Source: Luscinia megarhynchos | Lineage: Eukaryota > Chordata > Aves > Passeriformes > Turdidae | Direction: 5' to 3' | Length of the DNA stretch: 64,000 nt | NCBI GenBank assembly: GCA_034336665.1 | Contig: JAPFBE010000003.1 | Coordinates: forward strand, 62,105,352 to 62,169,351 | In this document: positions 13,491-27,300 of the stretch, one piece after another | Layout: each line of letters begins with the position of its first letter | How positions within the stretch are numbered: the stretch's first letter is position 1 | Program-made: the position numbers and the translations under genes | Notes under the pieces: model-generated | Seen by the model: the letters and a program-made list of their open reading frames with translations, nothing else | Database searches by the model: none | Told to the model about the DNA's origin: nothing

Positions 13491-13619
13491 ACAACCCTCC
13501 CGCCCGAGTCCCGTGGGGCGGGACACAGCAGAGGCCTTCCCGCCGGGAGGCTGCGGCTGCACCCCACGCTCCCTGCGCGCAATGGGAACGGGAGCGGGGG
13601 AGCGGCCCCAGCCTCGGGC

Positions 13620-13812
13620 GCGCCGCGCTCCGCCCGGCCCCTTCCCTTCCCTTGGCGGCCCGAGTCTCGGCCGCGCCCCGCTCCGCCCGGCCCCTTCCCT
13701 TCGCGGCCCGAGTCTCGGCCGCGCCCCGCTCCGCCCGGCCCCTTCCCTTCGCGGCCCGAGTCTCGGCCGCGCCCCGCTCCGCCCGGCCCCTTCCCTTGGC
13801 GGCCCGGCCCGC
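13620..13812. repeat. 48-bp GC-rich tandem array in the promoter
   Basis: A 48-bp unit is repeated nearly four times. Anchor GAGTCTCGG occurs at 13662, 13710 and 13758, exactly 48 apart. The CTCCGCCCGG anchor occurs at 13628, 13681, 13729 and 13777; its first interval is 53 because of an extra TTCCC. The last two full copies look identical. Each unit brings Sp1-type and CTTCCC motifs and G runs on the minus strand. Confidence 0.95.
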
Positions 13813-13822
13813 CCCGCCCGCC

Positions 13823-13944
13823 ATGTTTTGGCGGCGGCGGCGGCGGGAGCGGCGGCGGTGCGCGGTCGCGGGGCGCTCGGGCCATGCCGGGCGCACGGAG
13901 CGGGCCGGGCGCGCAGCCCGCGCAGTGGGTGCTCATTGCCCCAG
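13823..13944 (+). other. Upstream ATG overlapping the RNASEH2B start
   Basis: An ATG at 13823 lies 61 bases before the chosen start and in a different frame. In the spliced transcript this frame reads through exon 1 into exon 2 and stops at TGA 24949-24951, giving about 44 codons (Arg-rich) that overlap the main start. It matters only if transcription begins upstream of 13823. I do not call it a functional peptide. Confidence 0.45.
13884..13944 (+). CDS. RNASEH2B: RNASEH2B coding exon 1
   Basis: The ATG at 13884 opens a 20-codon segment ending QWVLIAP, which lines up with human exon 1 ending QHVFLVS. The predicted N-terminus is one residue shorter than the human one. The exon ends in CCA G, followed by donor GTAACC, so the split codon is completed by AG from exon 2 to give Glu, as in human. 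The start is chosen for this homology and for in-frame continuity; the ATG at 13823 is out of frame. The 5' UTR boundary is not visible. Confidence 0.88.
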
Positions 13945-16900
13945 GTAACCCGGCGGGGTCGCTCCGCGGACGGGCGGCTGTGCCGCAGCGCCGAGCGCTC
14001 CCGCCCCCCGGCCGGCTCGGGCAGGAGGCGGGCGCCGCTCCCGGGGCCTGGGGCGGGTGCCGGGGCTGCTGCGTGCGGCCGGGCCACGGCCGCGTTGAGG
14101 CACGGCCTGCGCGCCAGGCCCGCACGGTGCCCGCCCTCCCCTCTCCAGGGACCCCGTTTCCCGCGCTGGCTCAGTGCGTTTGATTTATATGTGTCAGTAG
14201 GGTTTTGCCACCGATGTCCCTGGTGGGGTCTCGCTGTCCCCTCCCCGGAGCTGGCGGCCCGCCTTGCCTCCATCCCCTCAGTCCCTGTATTTTTTTGAGG
14301 AAACCGTTCCTTGCTTTAAGCCACAGCTGTCAAACAGAATTCAGTCCTAAGGCAGAGTGAGATCTCCTCAGCTCTTTATTCTGAAGCATGCTGCACATGG
14401 CAGCTCTGCAGGTGCAGATGTGTGTATCCATACATGAATATCCTCCCTGTAGTGGAGGTTTGCTCTCTCCCCCGCAGCGCTGAATCAGTGGGAGGATGCC
14501 TTAGCTCCTTTACGTGTATTTCTGCCTAGCATCGGGTTTAAACAAACAGATCACAACATATTTAGCTCTCAAAGAGGACGAGTGGAACAGGATGTGTTCA
14601 AATACCAAGACATTAAGAGGAAGGAGACGTACGTGTCTTTTTCTGGTTTGGTTTTAAGGAAATGCGACTACCATGATTATCTGTGGGCCAACTTTGTAGT
14701 GTGGCTGTTTCTTAGCTCGCCCATAACTGAAAAGTGTTGATAAACCAAACCTGATAAAAAGCAGGAGCTCTTTGGATAATTTTCTGAGCTTTGCCTGTGA
14801 TGATGTGAGAAATGCTGTAAATGGCACCACTGAAGGAAAGGTATAGCAAGAGATTCGTTCAGCAAAATTGAAAATGAGGCAGGAACCTCAGTCTTGAGGC
14901 ATGCACCTGTAATTACATGAGAAACAGAACCAATTGTTATGATTTCACTGATCCCTCTCTCCCTCTAGTTTTAACTTTTCGGTGCCACCCTTTGGTATCT
15001 GACATGCTTGATACCTACAAAAGGAATTTATAAAGTGAGGAATTCCTTTTTTTAATATTGACTCTACTCAGACTAGGATTTAAAGCTGAATCTTGTATCA
15101 AATGACTGGCTATGCCAACAGATGTCCGTGCTGTGCAAATATTTACAAATATGCTTAGCTTATGCATGAGTAGTCAGTTCTGTGTAGTAAGTTAAATTCT
15201 CCAGTAAGTGTTTGCAGGATTGGAGCCAGAGCTTGTAACTTTCATGAAGCCAGACAGTTTGTATTACCAATTATGCCAGCACAGCTCTGACAAAATTTAT
15301 GTAGTACTCCAGACCTGTAAGAAAGTTTATTAAGCCTTAGTTGAACTTCAAAGCGCATAGTGATTTTTTTAAAAAGTCTGTGGCTGATAAATTCAGAACT
15401 CCACAGCTGATGAGACTTGCCAGCCAAATGAAACATTTTATGATTTTAGTTTTGTTGTAGCATTATTTTCAGAAAAGCTTTTTAAAGTTAACCTGTTATT
15501 ACCACTTCAGAATTTTTGCATTTCATAACTGCTCTGTTGAATGAATCTCAGAAATTTTTCATTGGCTGTTTAGCAGAATGTGTAGTAGGAAGACCTGATT
15601 ACTTTCAGGAATGAATGGTTGCAGTTGGATTTAGAGCAAAAATGTTCTTTGACAGTAAAATTCTATTCATATGACAATCTATATCTTCATAATACCTGTA
15701 TGGTATTATAAAACCAGCAGGTGCAAATAAGTACAGGATCTGTTTCTGGATGTGAGCTCAATGCTATTTGTTCCTGAGTCTACTAAAAAAAGCTTGTTTG
15801 CTTTAGTATTGAAGGTTATGAAATTACTACTAATTTCCTTGTTTAAATACACATTTATATGCTGTTATATTGCATGGACAATAAATTGCTGCTCTGCCAT
15901 TCAGAGTATGTGTGATGACTGACAAGACAAATTTCAGTTTTATTTTTGGTTTTGTAGTTTTTATATTGGTTTCAGTGTTCTGGAAACAGCTCAGAAACAA
16001 GGAATCTCTTCTGTCAGGTAGAACTGCACATGCTCTGTCATAATTCTGGCTAAAGGAATGCAGTCACAGTGGATTTTTTACCAATGGTGTGAACTGGTTT
16101 TAGAGGGACAGACTGTCACTTTCTTTAGCTAGTGATTAATTCTGTCATATCTCCAGTACTGTAAAAATTTGATAATTAGTGGTCCTCTCATCCCTGCACA
16201 TCGCAGGACAGAGCTACAAACTATATGCTCAGCAGTTACTTTGGATGGTTTGTAGAGGTGGGTGAAGGTGTGGAGGGGAATCAGGGTTGACTGGGGGCAG
16301 TCTTTGCCCTCACCAGCCCTTCTGCCACACCAGGAGACTCGGGCTGTTTGGCATGGGAGAATTGCACAAAGGGAAGTCCAAGTAGGAAGGGAAAAGGAGA
16401 GCCTCATATCAGACAGTCACATCTGAGGTGACTGCTAAGCAACTTCTGTGTGAGATAGCAAATTTTACATTTAGAGATGGTAGCCTGCCCTTGGCCTGGT
16501 GAGAGATCTTGTGATGGTGTTTCTGCTCATACTTGCTTTTTCCGTGAAGACAGGACAATTTGAAGTGCAAATAGAATCATGTCTTTATTTTGTTTTTGTA
16601 AGCATAATGGTTCCTTGGCTAGGGATTGAATCACCAAGGGCAGGACGAAGTGGGAAGCCAGAAGTGTGGGAGAGGAGTTAGGAAGTGCTGCTCAGGGTGA
16701 GAAGAGGGTGGTAACCATGTTAATCACTCCAGAAAGGCTGGAAGCTCCTGATGTACATTGTGCAGCCTTACTGGGGATGTGTACTGAAAGGCTGAGAAAT
16801 GGATGTGAGTGGCCAGGAGAGAAAACAATGAACAAACGGGAAGAGAGTAGATGGAGAGGGATTGCTTGTTGTGGAGGAAGATGAAAGGACAGAAGTGAAA

Positions 16901-19900
16901 AGACAGAAAACTTGGTCATGTTGGTAGCAATAGAGCTGTGCATGCTGGGCTTGAAATAGAGTCAACTCTTTGTGCCGTTCCTGCAGTTGCAGATTAACTG
17001 TGCAGTGGATATATAGGCACCAGATTTAGCCTGGGGCAGGCTGGTCTCAGAACTAGCAGTTTATTAGTTCAAGTGCTGTGCCATGTTAACACATCTCTGC
17101 TGTTTCCAGAACCAGCTTTGCAGTGCAGCTGCTTTCAGACAGTGTCTGAACTAATAAGTCCTGATGGACCAAGCTGGCTCTGTGTAGACCCACTTGGGTG
17201 TTTCTGTGCTGTGCTTCATGTTCCAGGGGATTTTATTAGCTTGGCTGGAAATGTGGATCTGAGCTAGCTTTGTGCAGAGTAGTTGATGTCGATGGTTAAG
17301 AAGACCTCCCGAATCTGGAGTTCTGGAGGAACCATGGTACAGAGACACCCAAGTGCTGACGAGTCCTGCAGGACCACACGGGCCTGGGTGGTGGATGCTG
17401 AGTTTCCCGATAGTGCTTTCCTGCATTTCTAGTGGTAGTTGGATAATCAAGGCTGCTACATTACCCATGTATCCAAACTCTTTACCCATGAGAATGTAGA
17501 AATTCCTGTCCTGACTTTCTGGTGTTGGTCTAGCTACTGAACAGATGCAAGAGAAAAGTAGTAGCTCCTGGGAATTAAACCTTGGCTCTCTCACGGCTAC
17601 AAAGTCACTAATGATGTGCTTTCATAGAGCAGATTCTGTCTGTATTTACTGAGTATCCATGTGCTTAAAAAAAAAAAAATCCTGCTACTTTTTAATGTGA
17701 GCGTAGGAAAGTTCTCCCTGCCTTTGGAGCTGGGCCCATGGAACTACCATTTTTATGTGTTCTCTGAAAATCATAAGAGCTAGAAGTTATTTTCTAGACT
17801 GAGAAATGCTGTTGAGACCCAGTAATATTTTAGGGCTATCGGAATCTAAAGGCGGGGCTTTGGAAAACTCTCAAATACTGTGTTAAAGTCACTGTGTCCA
17901 ACATAGATGTGATGTGTGCTCTGTATAACAAATAAACATTCTTATGTAATGACTTCAAACCAGTCTTACCAAAATCACACCAGCTGCTTAACAGGATTGG
18001 TGTGAAGGACAGTCTCTTTTTCAGCATTCCTTAGGGATAGGTGTTATGTTAGAAGTGGAACTATTTATATCCTTCACTGGTTTTAGCAAAGAGGTCGGGA
18101 ATTGAAGGCAGTTTTTGAAGTGTGGTGTTCCACTCTACACCTAAAGTTAAGACTGATGTATTTAATATGTTCTGTCTTTGCCTGTATTAGGAAAATAATA
18201 TGGGTTAGCTGCATGCTGAAAATTATTCTCAACCTTTATTTTTCTGAGCTAGACAAGTTTAGCTGAGCACATTTTTTCAGTCTGCTGTTTTCTTAAACAG
18301 TAAATTGATTAGCTCTTTCATTGTTTTATGGGAACTGCCATATGCATAGAATTGGAAGGTTTGCAATGGGGGAGGGAAATTTAACAATCCTATTATTTTT
18401 AGGAATTACTTATTAAAAAATAAAAGGAGCAGTTTCACATTAGACTTGGCAAATTGTTTGAACAAATCTCATATATGCCAAAATTCAAATGGAGGCAGAA
18501 ATAAATGGACTGTGATGCCAAACCATGGGGCATCAGCATGCATTAAATTAATCCTCCATCCTTTCAATTGAGACTAAGAAACTTTTGTCTCCGTGCAGTA
18601 ACCGAGGAAGTATTTGACTTGAAAATTTTGGGTCATAGTGAGAGAAGGTGTCATAGTGAAAGAAGCTGTGGAATACTTAATTCATGAAAGTAGTTTGCTT
18701 TAAAAGCAGAAGTAGACTGGTTTTGCATTAACATTTTTTCCATCCTTGCACTTTGATACATGCTTTCATTTAGTGTTTAAAAAAAAATCACTTTATCTGC
18801 TATGAAACAGGTCACATTGCTGGACTGCTAGGGTGCATGAATGAAAAAATTGAGCAGAATAATTGAATATTAATAATTTCCAGAATAATCTAGGTAAAGA
18901 ACTTGGAAATAATGTTTGCAATAAACAGATATGTTTTTTTTAGCAGCTGAAGCAAAACATCAGAAAGTCTATATAAAATATGTGCACATATTTTATATAG
19001 GTTTATATACCTTTTTAATAAGGTGTACATGAATATGCTTATTTTAGGAGTTAGCACTCTGTGGGCATATTTTACTAAACCTCCCCCTCAACTGGCATTT
19101 GCATCTCCTGAACAAAGCCTTTTGCCTGCAGGTAATTTGCACTATTTCTTACATGTCATCTCCTAAAAGGCATACTGAGCTCTGCTGTGAATAAAGCAGA
19201 TATAACTGGCAAGCTAAGGAGCCAGAAGGAAGCATAGCAAATAAAATAACTGAAAAGAGATGTTTTAATGTGTAACACCATCTCCCACTTCTGCTTTCTG
19301 CCATCTGGCTTGGAAGAGACCAACTTATGCCAACTTAGGCCTCTCTGCATATGGGAATAGGGCTGATTCAGCCAGTAGTACAGCTGCACCAGTGCTGACC
19401 CTATAAATATTGAGAAGGGAAGTCTGTAGTTTTTTATCCTTTCAAGTGATAACCAGTTCTTGAACTTCTCAAGACTGACCTCCTCTTTATTCAGCTGAAA
19501 CTCTGTACGTTCTGCCGAGCATCTAGACTCCAGTAATGGATGAATTAGTACTGTCCATTACTGTTAGTGAGTCCATGAATATGCTTTGCTTTTGGGTTTT
19601 TTTTTGGCTAAGAAGTGAATTGTGCCAGTATAAGGGGAAGCCAAAAGATGCTCTCAGGGTTAAGTTTTAAAATTTAGCTGTATTGCCTAGCTGTGTCCTG
19701 GAGCAAAAGACCATTCAAAGTGTCAAGTAGCATTTCTTTTTGAAATTGTGATCAAAATAGAAAACAGTGCCATTTTTAGATACTGTGTTTTATTGTAGAA
19801 TGTTCTAAATTATATCACACTGAACATTGTTTCCTTAGGGCCCCAAATAATAAATGCCACGATTACCAAACTGATAATCATTTTGTCTATTACAATAGGC

Positions 19901-22900
19901 ATGGCAAAAGTCCCCTTACTGAAGTGAGTACTATGTACAGTAAAAGAAGGAGTAAGGTGGTGAGGTAACATCAAGTTTACACAACTGAATAACAATTAAG
20001 ATTATTTCCAGAAGTCAAGTGTGGGCAAGTACAAACCCATACCCTCTATGTAAGCACCTGCAAAATATTGGCTGTTTGCAGTGGTGAATCAATAGGTGTT
20101 CTATTCAATGCTCCCTTGAGTAATGTGAGCCAAGGAAGCAACAATGTAGACCTGTGGCTCATCTCCTGCTTTCTCAACTCTGTAAATTAATGTATGATCT
20201 GGTTTTCTATTTCTTGTGCACTGGTCAATGACACCTGTATCACATGTGGAATGGGGTGTATTCTATACCGTCAACTCCTGTGCATTCTGTCTCTTACTCC
20301 AGTGAGCTTACTGATAGGGTTGGAAGTTATTTACTTCTTCACTGTGGCTGGTTACTTCTCAGCTGGATGAGTGACCTGAGCTAACCTGCTGTGGGGCCAT
20401 GAGGTTGCTAGTTGTGGTAGAAAAAAGCACCAGAGATGCAAAACAAGAAGGGAGCAGTGTTGGGGACCCCAGGACTTTTCTATGGCTTGTGATCTCTGGA
20501 TCTTTTGAAGCCATTTATGAAACTGAATCCTCAATCTGCGCATGCCTGAATTAATTTTTATGCTTGCAGTTAATTACCTTGTAACTTAGAAAAATTATCA
20601 AAAATTTGGGTGATACAAAGTACTGGATTTGTTAATTATTTTCCCTGGGCTTTTTTCACGGCATGCTGCACAACAAAGGACATGGACACTGAATTAAAGC
20701 CATTTTCTTGAGGGTCGAGATTCTAAAAGAAGCACAAATAAAATATTTATTAGATCTAACCTATCGGTACCCTTGGGCTACATAGTTTAAAGTCTTTCAT
20801 AAAGTGTCTGTTTAATGGGCTCCATCATAATATCTCCATCTGACACACCTTTCATGCACAGTTAGAAGTTAAGAAGGGAATGGAAAAGACTTGTGTAGGT
20901 GACGTATGGTTTAATATCTGTTTTTAAATGAAAACTTTATATTTCCAGACTTAAATAGTCCTTTTTCTTTGCAGGGTGGTGGTTGGGAAATTTGTGCTCT
21001 CAGAGGGTTTTTTCCTCTTATGCATTTGTCAGATATTTACAGCCTTTTTGCTTGCTTGGCTGGCAGCTTTTTGTATGGGAATCCCATATAACTTGATATT
21101 AGTCTGTTATATATAGTATTCTATAAGCATTTTTTTAAAAGAGAAGTTGAATAGACTTTGCATCATCCATAACAGTTTCATAGCTCTTAGTGGGAGTTTT
21201 ATGTTGTTTTTCAATTTATTTATGTTGCTGTACCAGGTAATGCTTTTTTTGTTTTAATGACCAGATTTATTAGTGCCTCATACCTATCCATTGTGGAAGA
21301 AACTATTGCCAGAAATCCTTTGAAAGCGAATTCATTTTCACTTCTTTGTGTTTATGTATTTTGTAGAATTTGCCTGGTTGTCTGTCTGACATCCACAAAA
21401 CAATAATATTTTCTTCAGCTGCCTCCTGGAAGTGTCTGCCTTCTGTCTTCCCAGGCAGTTCAAAGAGTGACTTGCTGGCTGAGATGCCTCCTTGAGACAG
21501 AAATAATTGTCCCTCTTTGTACTCTTCTATCAATTTTTTGTATCTCTGTAGTGTATGTTGTCCTAGGAGAAAACCATGCTGTAATGGCACATGTTAGTAA
21601 GCTGACCTGAGTGTGGGTCACTGTTGGTAGAGAGTATACTGTTCAGAAAGGTCTTACCTCTCTCCCCCCAAGTCTTCTTGTAGATGAGCAAGTTTTTCAG
21701 GGCTGGGCTATGGGAACTGTTATATTAAGCATAGTGGTAGTTATCTGATGTTTTCCTTTAGAATTTAACAAAACAGCTCCTGCTGTAATGTGACTTTTTT
21801 CAGTTTATTTTTTGTAAGGTGATTTCTTACCTGGAGGTGAACCTTAAAATTGAAAAAGAAATTTCCAATCTAGTTTAACTTTCAGTTTGCTAGAAAATGG
21901 CTACAGTACTGCTTTTTAAGAAGTCTGTGTTTACTTAGCTATAAGAGATCCTTGTTGAAATGCAAGGACTGATAAATGTAATGGCATTAAAGAAATCCAG
22001 TTACCTTTCGTGGCTAAAGTCCAGAACACAAATAAGTTAGGTTTGGACACCTAACATCAAAAATCCCTTGCTCAGCATTTTCCTAGTCATGAAGTATTTA
22101 AATTCAGATAAATAGGGCCTTCTTTGCCCTTAAGGCCGTATTAATACTGCATCCAGTTTTCCAAGCAGGCATTCTCCCAATTGCCTCTTTTTTTGTCTGC
22201 CAACTTGACGTGTAGTAAAGCAAATCTATAAAAAAATATACTTCAGATGCCCCTGGAAATGGAGTAGAATACTGCCTACATTTTGAGGAAATTGAACGTT
22301 AAAGAAACTCAAAGAAATCACTTTTGTCTTTGCCTGGTCCTTCCCTTTTCCTTGTGTGTGTTCATTTCCCTTCAGACAAGCTGTTTTCTGTGGCAGCTGT
22401 GTGGAGAGTGTGACAGACACTCTGATCCCATCACCATGAGATACTGGGACAGCAGCCTGCAGCTTGGACTGTTTGTTAGGGTTTGATCCCTGCTGCCCTC
22501 TGCGCAGTGGGGAAGCCCTTGGAGCACCAAAGAGCTCCGTGGGCAGAGCTGTGCTGCTCTTCACAAGGGAAGGGCTCCTGGCAGGGCCAGAGGGGCACAG
22601 CAGAGGATGCTGAGCCTGGCATAGCATGGGGCAGGCCTGGATGGATGAAGGAGAGTGGTTATCTGGGTTGGGAAAGTAGAGGATTGATGAGGAAGAGAAG
22701 GGACGCTGTATCCCTATAGTTGTCTCCTGGGCTTAGCAGAGATGGGTTAATTCAGTGCATTACTAGCAGGTTAGGAAGAGAACATCTCAAACCAGTAAAG
22801 ATGCAAATGTCATTAAAACCAGCAAAAAATTAGGAAGGATTGTCGACTTAATTGCTGACAAGATGCAACTTCGGGCTCAGCTGGACTCATTCCCAGTGTT

Positions 22901-24332
22901 CATCAATCTATGCATGAAGAAAGCAGAGCAAGTGAGCGCTGAAAGTTCCTTTGGGGTTTTTTTTGTTTTGCTTTTTGTTTTAAATTTTGAAACTCACATT
23001 TACTGTGTATATTTTAATATGTTCATGTGAAACACATCAAAGTAAACACATGCAGTGTGTTTCTTTCACTATCATTAATCACTTCAGTGTTTTAAAAAGT
23101 AACAAAAAATACACTAATGTTAAACTGTGGTCAAGATTGAAATATACACAGCTCTAGAAATTGGAAAGATGCCTTTGCCAGGGCAAATGTAGCTTGACAA
23201 CCATGTGTTTGTGTATCAGCATATGAAGCAAGTCTGGTTAGCAAATATGGACTTTTTCCATTAAAAGCCCTCAACTTATATTGAAACTTTTTGAAGCACT
23301 TTTTCAAGTCACCTGAAGGCTCAGTATTGAAGGGAAGAAAATTACTTTAAATTCTCTGAACATCTCTGAGAATTATTACCCTCCCACACTTTTATCACTA
23401 AACACAGTTGTTTTTTGTGTCCTGCACATGTCTTTATCTGGGCAACTTCTGTTGGTGACACAGCTGAATAACAATGAGTGGATATGAAGGTTGAGAGTTA
23501 TTTGGGCCTTTTTTTTTTCTTTTCTTTTTCTTTTTTTTTTTTTTTTTTTTTGTTTTTGTTTTTGTTTTTGGGTTTGGTTTTTTTTTGTTTGTTTGTGTTT
23601 TTGTTTTTTTGTTTTGCCCATGAGGTGTTAGTGAACAGCCAAGTGTGAGAAGTCCACTTGTCCTTTTTAGATACATTGAGGCTTGCAGCCAGGGTGGAGG
23701 ATAGCTACTTTCAGTTTTTCCTACTTCCCTGTTTGCCAAAGAATTGTGCCAGTTCCCTCTTCCCAAACCTGCTTGATGTTACTGAAAGGGGAAGGACAGT
23801 GTGGTACTTCTGTTCCTTTGAATAATCATGCAGTCTGCCTCTTCTGCTCCTCTGTGCTTTCCTCAGCAGCACCATAACACAAACGTCAGCCTGATCACTG
23901 TCAGTCCATTCTCTGGGGTCTGGATACTTATTATATATGTGAAATGTTTTAGTAATTTTCCTTGCTCTGATGAATGCCTCTATGAAAGGAATTGGGGCAG
24001 AACTGGCAGTGTGCAGGCTAAGAAAGATGATGCTGTCATGGTACTCTTTACTGAGATGTGGGAAGTTGTTTTCATAAATGTAAGTTAGACTTTCTCTGCA
24101 AAGATAACTTGGCTAGAATATAATTAACTGAGGATACTTATAGACTGGGGAAAGTTATAGACGTGCTTTTTTGTTCTTGAGTCAGTGTCTTTGTGGTAGC
24201 TGTTTCCTTCTTTTTCAGTTTCACAGAACAAAATTGTACTTTTGTGGCTCTGCTTTTTGTCTTCTGTTTGTTCAAAGATACAGGAAAGAGAATAACTGTA
24301 AGGGGCTTCAGCCAGAGGTGCTGCATTCTCTC

Positions 24333-24368
<36 letters not shown>

Positions 24369-27300
24369 TGGGGAGAATTATATGCAGTTTATTTTTCAAG
24401 TTTACACATAAGAGATAAGTAAGTGTGCATGTTTTTCACAGAAGTAACAACTAGAATAGGCTAATTCCTGCATAATCTGACTTCGTGAAGGCTTGAAAGG
24501 ATAGTTTCTTCCCATGTGTATTTTACCTTTTGCACTTTTTTAATGTCCACATTGTGCTTGGCCTAACTAACCAAAGCATTCTCATTGTCTTTGTGACTAA
24601 TCAGAGCAGCATATCAGTTCATCTTGCTTAACTGGGATGTCAAATTTAGAAGCTCTCTTGCCTGAAGGCTCTCTAGAGGGAAGTGGTTTTCAAAATCTAA
24701 ATCATCCCCAGGTGCATATCTTTCCTGTGACAGATAGAGAGTGCCAGGAAGTCTGGAATTATGATTTAAGTGCCTTGATCAGGTAGGATGAATTTGGGCT
24801 GAGGCATATAATTTTTAGGCAGATGTGTGTGTGTGTTTTCAAAAAGTGTCAATCCAATTAATTCTGAATGTCTTGAAGAAGCAGATGTGAAATACTTCAC
24901 AATTTACATGTTCATTACTTTTTCCTCTCCCCCTACAGAGGCTGCTATTGACACCCCGAAGACACCTGACAGCGAACCCTTGTTTACAAAACTGCGCAAC
25001 CCAAGCACAGGCAAGTTCTGGAACTGTGACATGAGCCTGTTCAAATTCTGCTTGATTTTCTCCACCACCAGAAGATTCATATTTCACAAAGCTGAAATAA
25101 TGATAGGTACAAGTCTTAAGTGCCAAAGATACTGCTGGTTATGCCAGATGGTTAATGCTGTGCAAACATTTAGGATTTCTTTTATAATTTTAATTGGTTG
25201 AACTGTTTATTCATCAGGAATACTGGCAGCACAAAAAAGGGGTGTAATTTAAGTTCTGTTTTTAAGTGCATTAGTTTTGGGGAGCTTACAGTGTTGGGTG
25301 TTGAGTCCAAGTTTTTTTTTTTTTAAGTCCAAATTTAGGCTTCTCAGCATTCATCTTATGCTACAAAATAGAGTTAGAAGAAGTGATTCAGTTGTACTTA
25401 CCAAGCTTTTTGGGTCTTTTCATTTCTAAATCTAATTTTCTTTTCCTGCCCAGGTCATGGTGTCTGTTTTCTCCTTAATGGAGGATGAGGCACTTTGTAT
25501 TCAAAATACATTGGAAAAACCAGCAAATGCAGGCAATACAATGACACCACCACTGCACAGTTATGTTCTTCTAGTCAGATTGTTTTTTTTGTCAAGGATT
25601 TGTAATTATTCTTTGATTAATTAATAATTGCAGTGTTTAATACTGCAACAGAAACTTGCAGTAAGCCTATATTAGGGTTTACGCTCTGTTTGAAAAACAT
25701 TTTTCATGCTGGATTTTTTTTTCTTTGCCTAAGCTCATTTCTTTTCTGTAGATTAAAGTTTTATGGTTTTGGTCTGAAATTGACTGCTTGTATTTATATG
25801 TATTTACATATATGTGTCTAACTGAGTCTCCAGATGCATTTTAGTGTCACAATATAGGAACCATATTTGTTCTTGAAAGAGAAAAATTGTCAAAAATAAT
25901 ACTGCAGAATGTTAAATCACTTACTCATCATGTTACCTGCTTCTTGATTGCTCAGATTTACAATGGGAATATAAAGCCCCATCTATTTTCCACCTGTATT
26001 ACTATTTCCTGCTGTAGCATATTGGCTTTGTCATTTATGTTTTTAAAAGCTTAGATGTTAGTTTGTTTTTCTCTATGTAAAAAGAGATCTGTTTACCTTG
26101 TAGAATCAGACATCTTGGGAAAGTTTTCTGGGGAAAACCTAAACTGCAATGATTGCCTGGGTGTGTTCCTTTAGAATTTGCAGGACCTTATTTATAGGCC
26201 TGCATAGACTTTCAGTCATACAGCCTGTTATAAGTCTGAAAATGGAAGAATTGAGAACACACTATTAATGTATTTTCCTTAGCTTCAGCTCTAACAGATG
26301 AATTGTTGATGCCAGATACTGTATAAGTAGGCACTGAAGGACTCGGCACACTGTAGAATTCATGCTTCATCCTTTATTAAATAAAAGCATGCTTCATCCT
26401 TTATATAGACAGGTGAAAAGGACAAAATTTCTATCCCTTACAAAGACTAAAAAGTAGGATCAGAGTGCAGTTTGGAAGTACAAGAAACATCAGTGAATTT
26501 GTGAGCAAAGCTGCCCAAGTTCTCTCTCCATCCCCTGGAGTTCCTGTCTAACAATACTGTTGGGAACCTGTGGCCACTGTCCTTTTAGCATAATGACATA
26601 AATTAGGGACCTGTACTTAGATAATAAGAAGGATTGTTTTCCTGAGATTTCATAGTTCACCACTGGATTTAGCTAGCACACTCACTGGTAGTACTCTTAA
26701 GTTGTTCAGTCAGCACTTCTCTGAGAAGTTTGATACGGTGCTGATCAAACTGTGGTGCAGGCCCGTGTTGAGGGTGCACATGGTAATGATTGAAACCTCT
26801 CCTCCCCCTTATGACTACTCGTTGCTCCTTTCCTCCCCTACCCAAAAGAAAAATTATCAGAGTACTGAAATTATATCCTTAAGTGAGGTTAAACATCTGG
26901 TCAGCCTTTTGGATAAAGGGGAAAAAATGCATTATCAGTAATTTTTGGGATTTCATGTGTCTGCCCGTTTTTGCTGACCTCCCTCTGCACCTGGGGGTGT
27001 CTGCAGACTGAGAAGAGCAGTGCTGATGTCAGCTTTCAGGGCTTACAGTGAGGCTTCTCTGAGCCAGCCTATGCTCTGCAAGTCACTGAAGCTTTGCAAT
27101 TTATGTGCTCTGAGCAGGACAGCCCTGCTGCAGTTGCTCGTGTTTCTTGTAGATGGATTGATAACCAATATAGAAGCAGCCAACAGACTCAGCTGACCGC
27201 ATTTCAGTGGCTGCTTCTGTAGTTGTGGCAACTTCCCATTTCAGATATGGAAAAAGCCAGTCCTGTTTGCAGTGTGTTTGTCACCCTTTCATTGTAACCC

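Larger units (their letters stand above)
13480..14160 (+). promoter_or_regulatory. RNASEH2B: CpG-island promoter of RNASEH2B
   Basis: A sharp rise in G+C and CpG density begins near 13480 and ends near 14160, enclosing coding exon 1 and the first splice donor. It holds many Sp1-type CCCGCCC boxes. At 13817-13833 lies a CCGCCATGTTTTGGCGG sequence that resembles a YY1 site on one strand and an E2F-like TTTTGGCGG. There is no TATA box at a convincing position. This is the usual architecture of a broadly expressed housekeeping gene. The exact transcription start cannot be read from sequence alone. The long open frames across the island on both strands (up to 361 codons) result from a low density of stop codons in GC-rich DNA. 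Confidence 0.85.
13945..24938 (+). other. RNASEH2B: RNASEH2B intron 1
   Basis: This is the longest intron, about 11.0 kb, GT-AG. Its first 200 bases are still CpG island. It holds a T/TG-rich simple repeat at 23507-23616 and a T32 tract at 24336-24367. I see no transposon that I can name and no embedded gene; the open frames are short and unsupported. Confidence 0.85.

Noticed and set aside
13213..14298. Long overlapping open frames on both strands (up to 361 codons) across the CpG island
   Set aside because: GC-rich DNA has few stop codons. The frames overlap in all registers, encode Arg/Pro/Ala repeats from the 48-bp array, and conflict with the well-supported exon 1 frame and donor.
23376..23766. 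Lysine/glutamine-rich minus-strand frames
   Set aside because: They are the translation of a poly-T/TTTTTG simple repeat.
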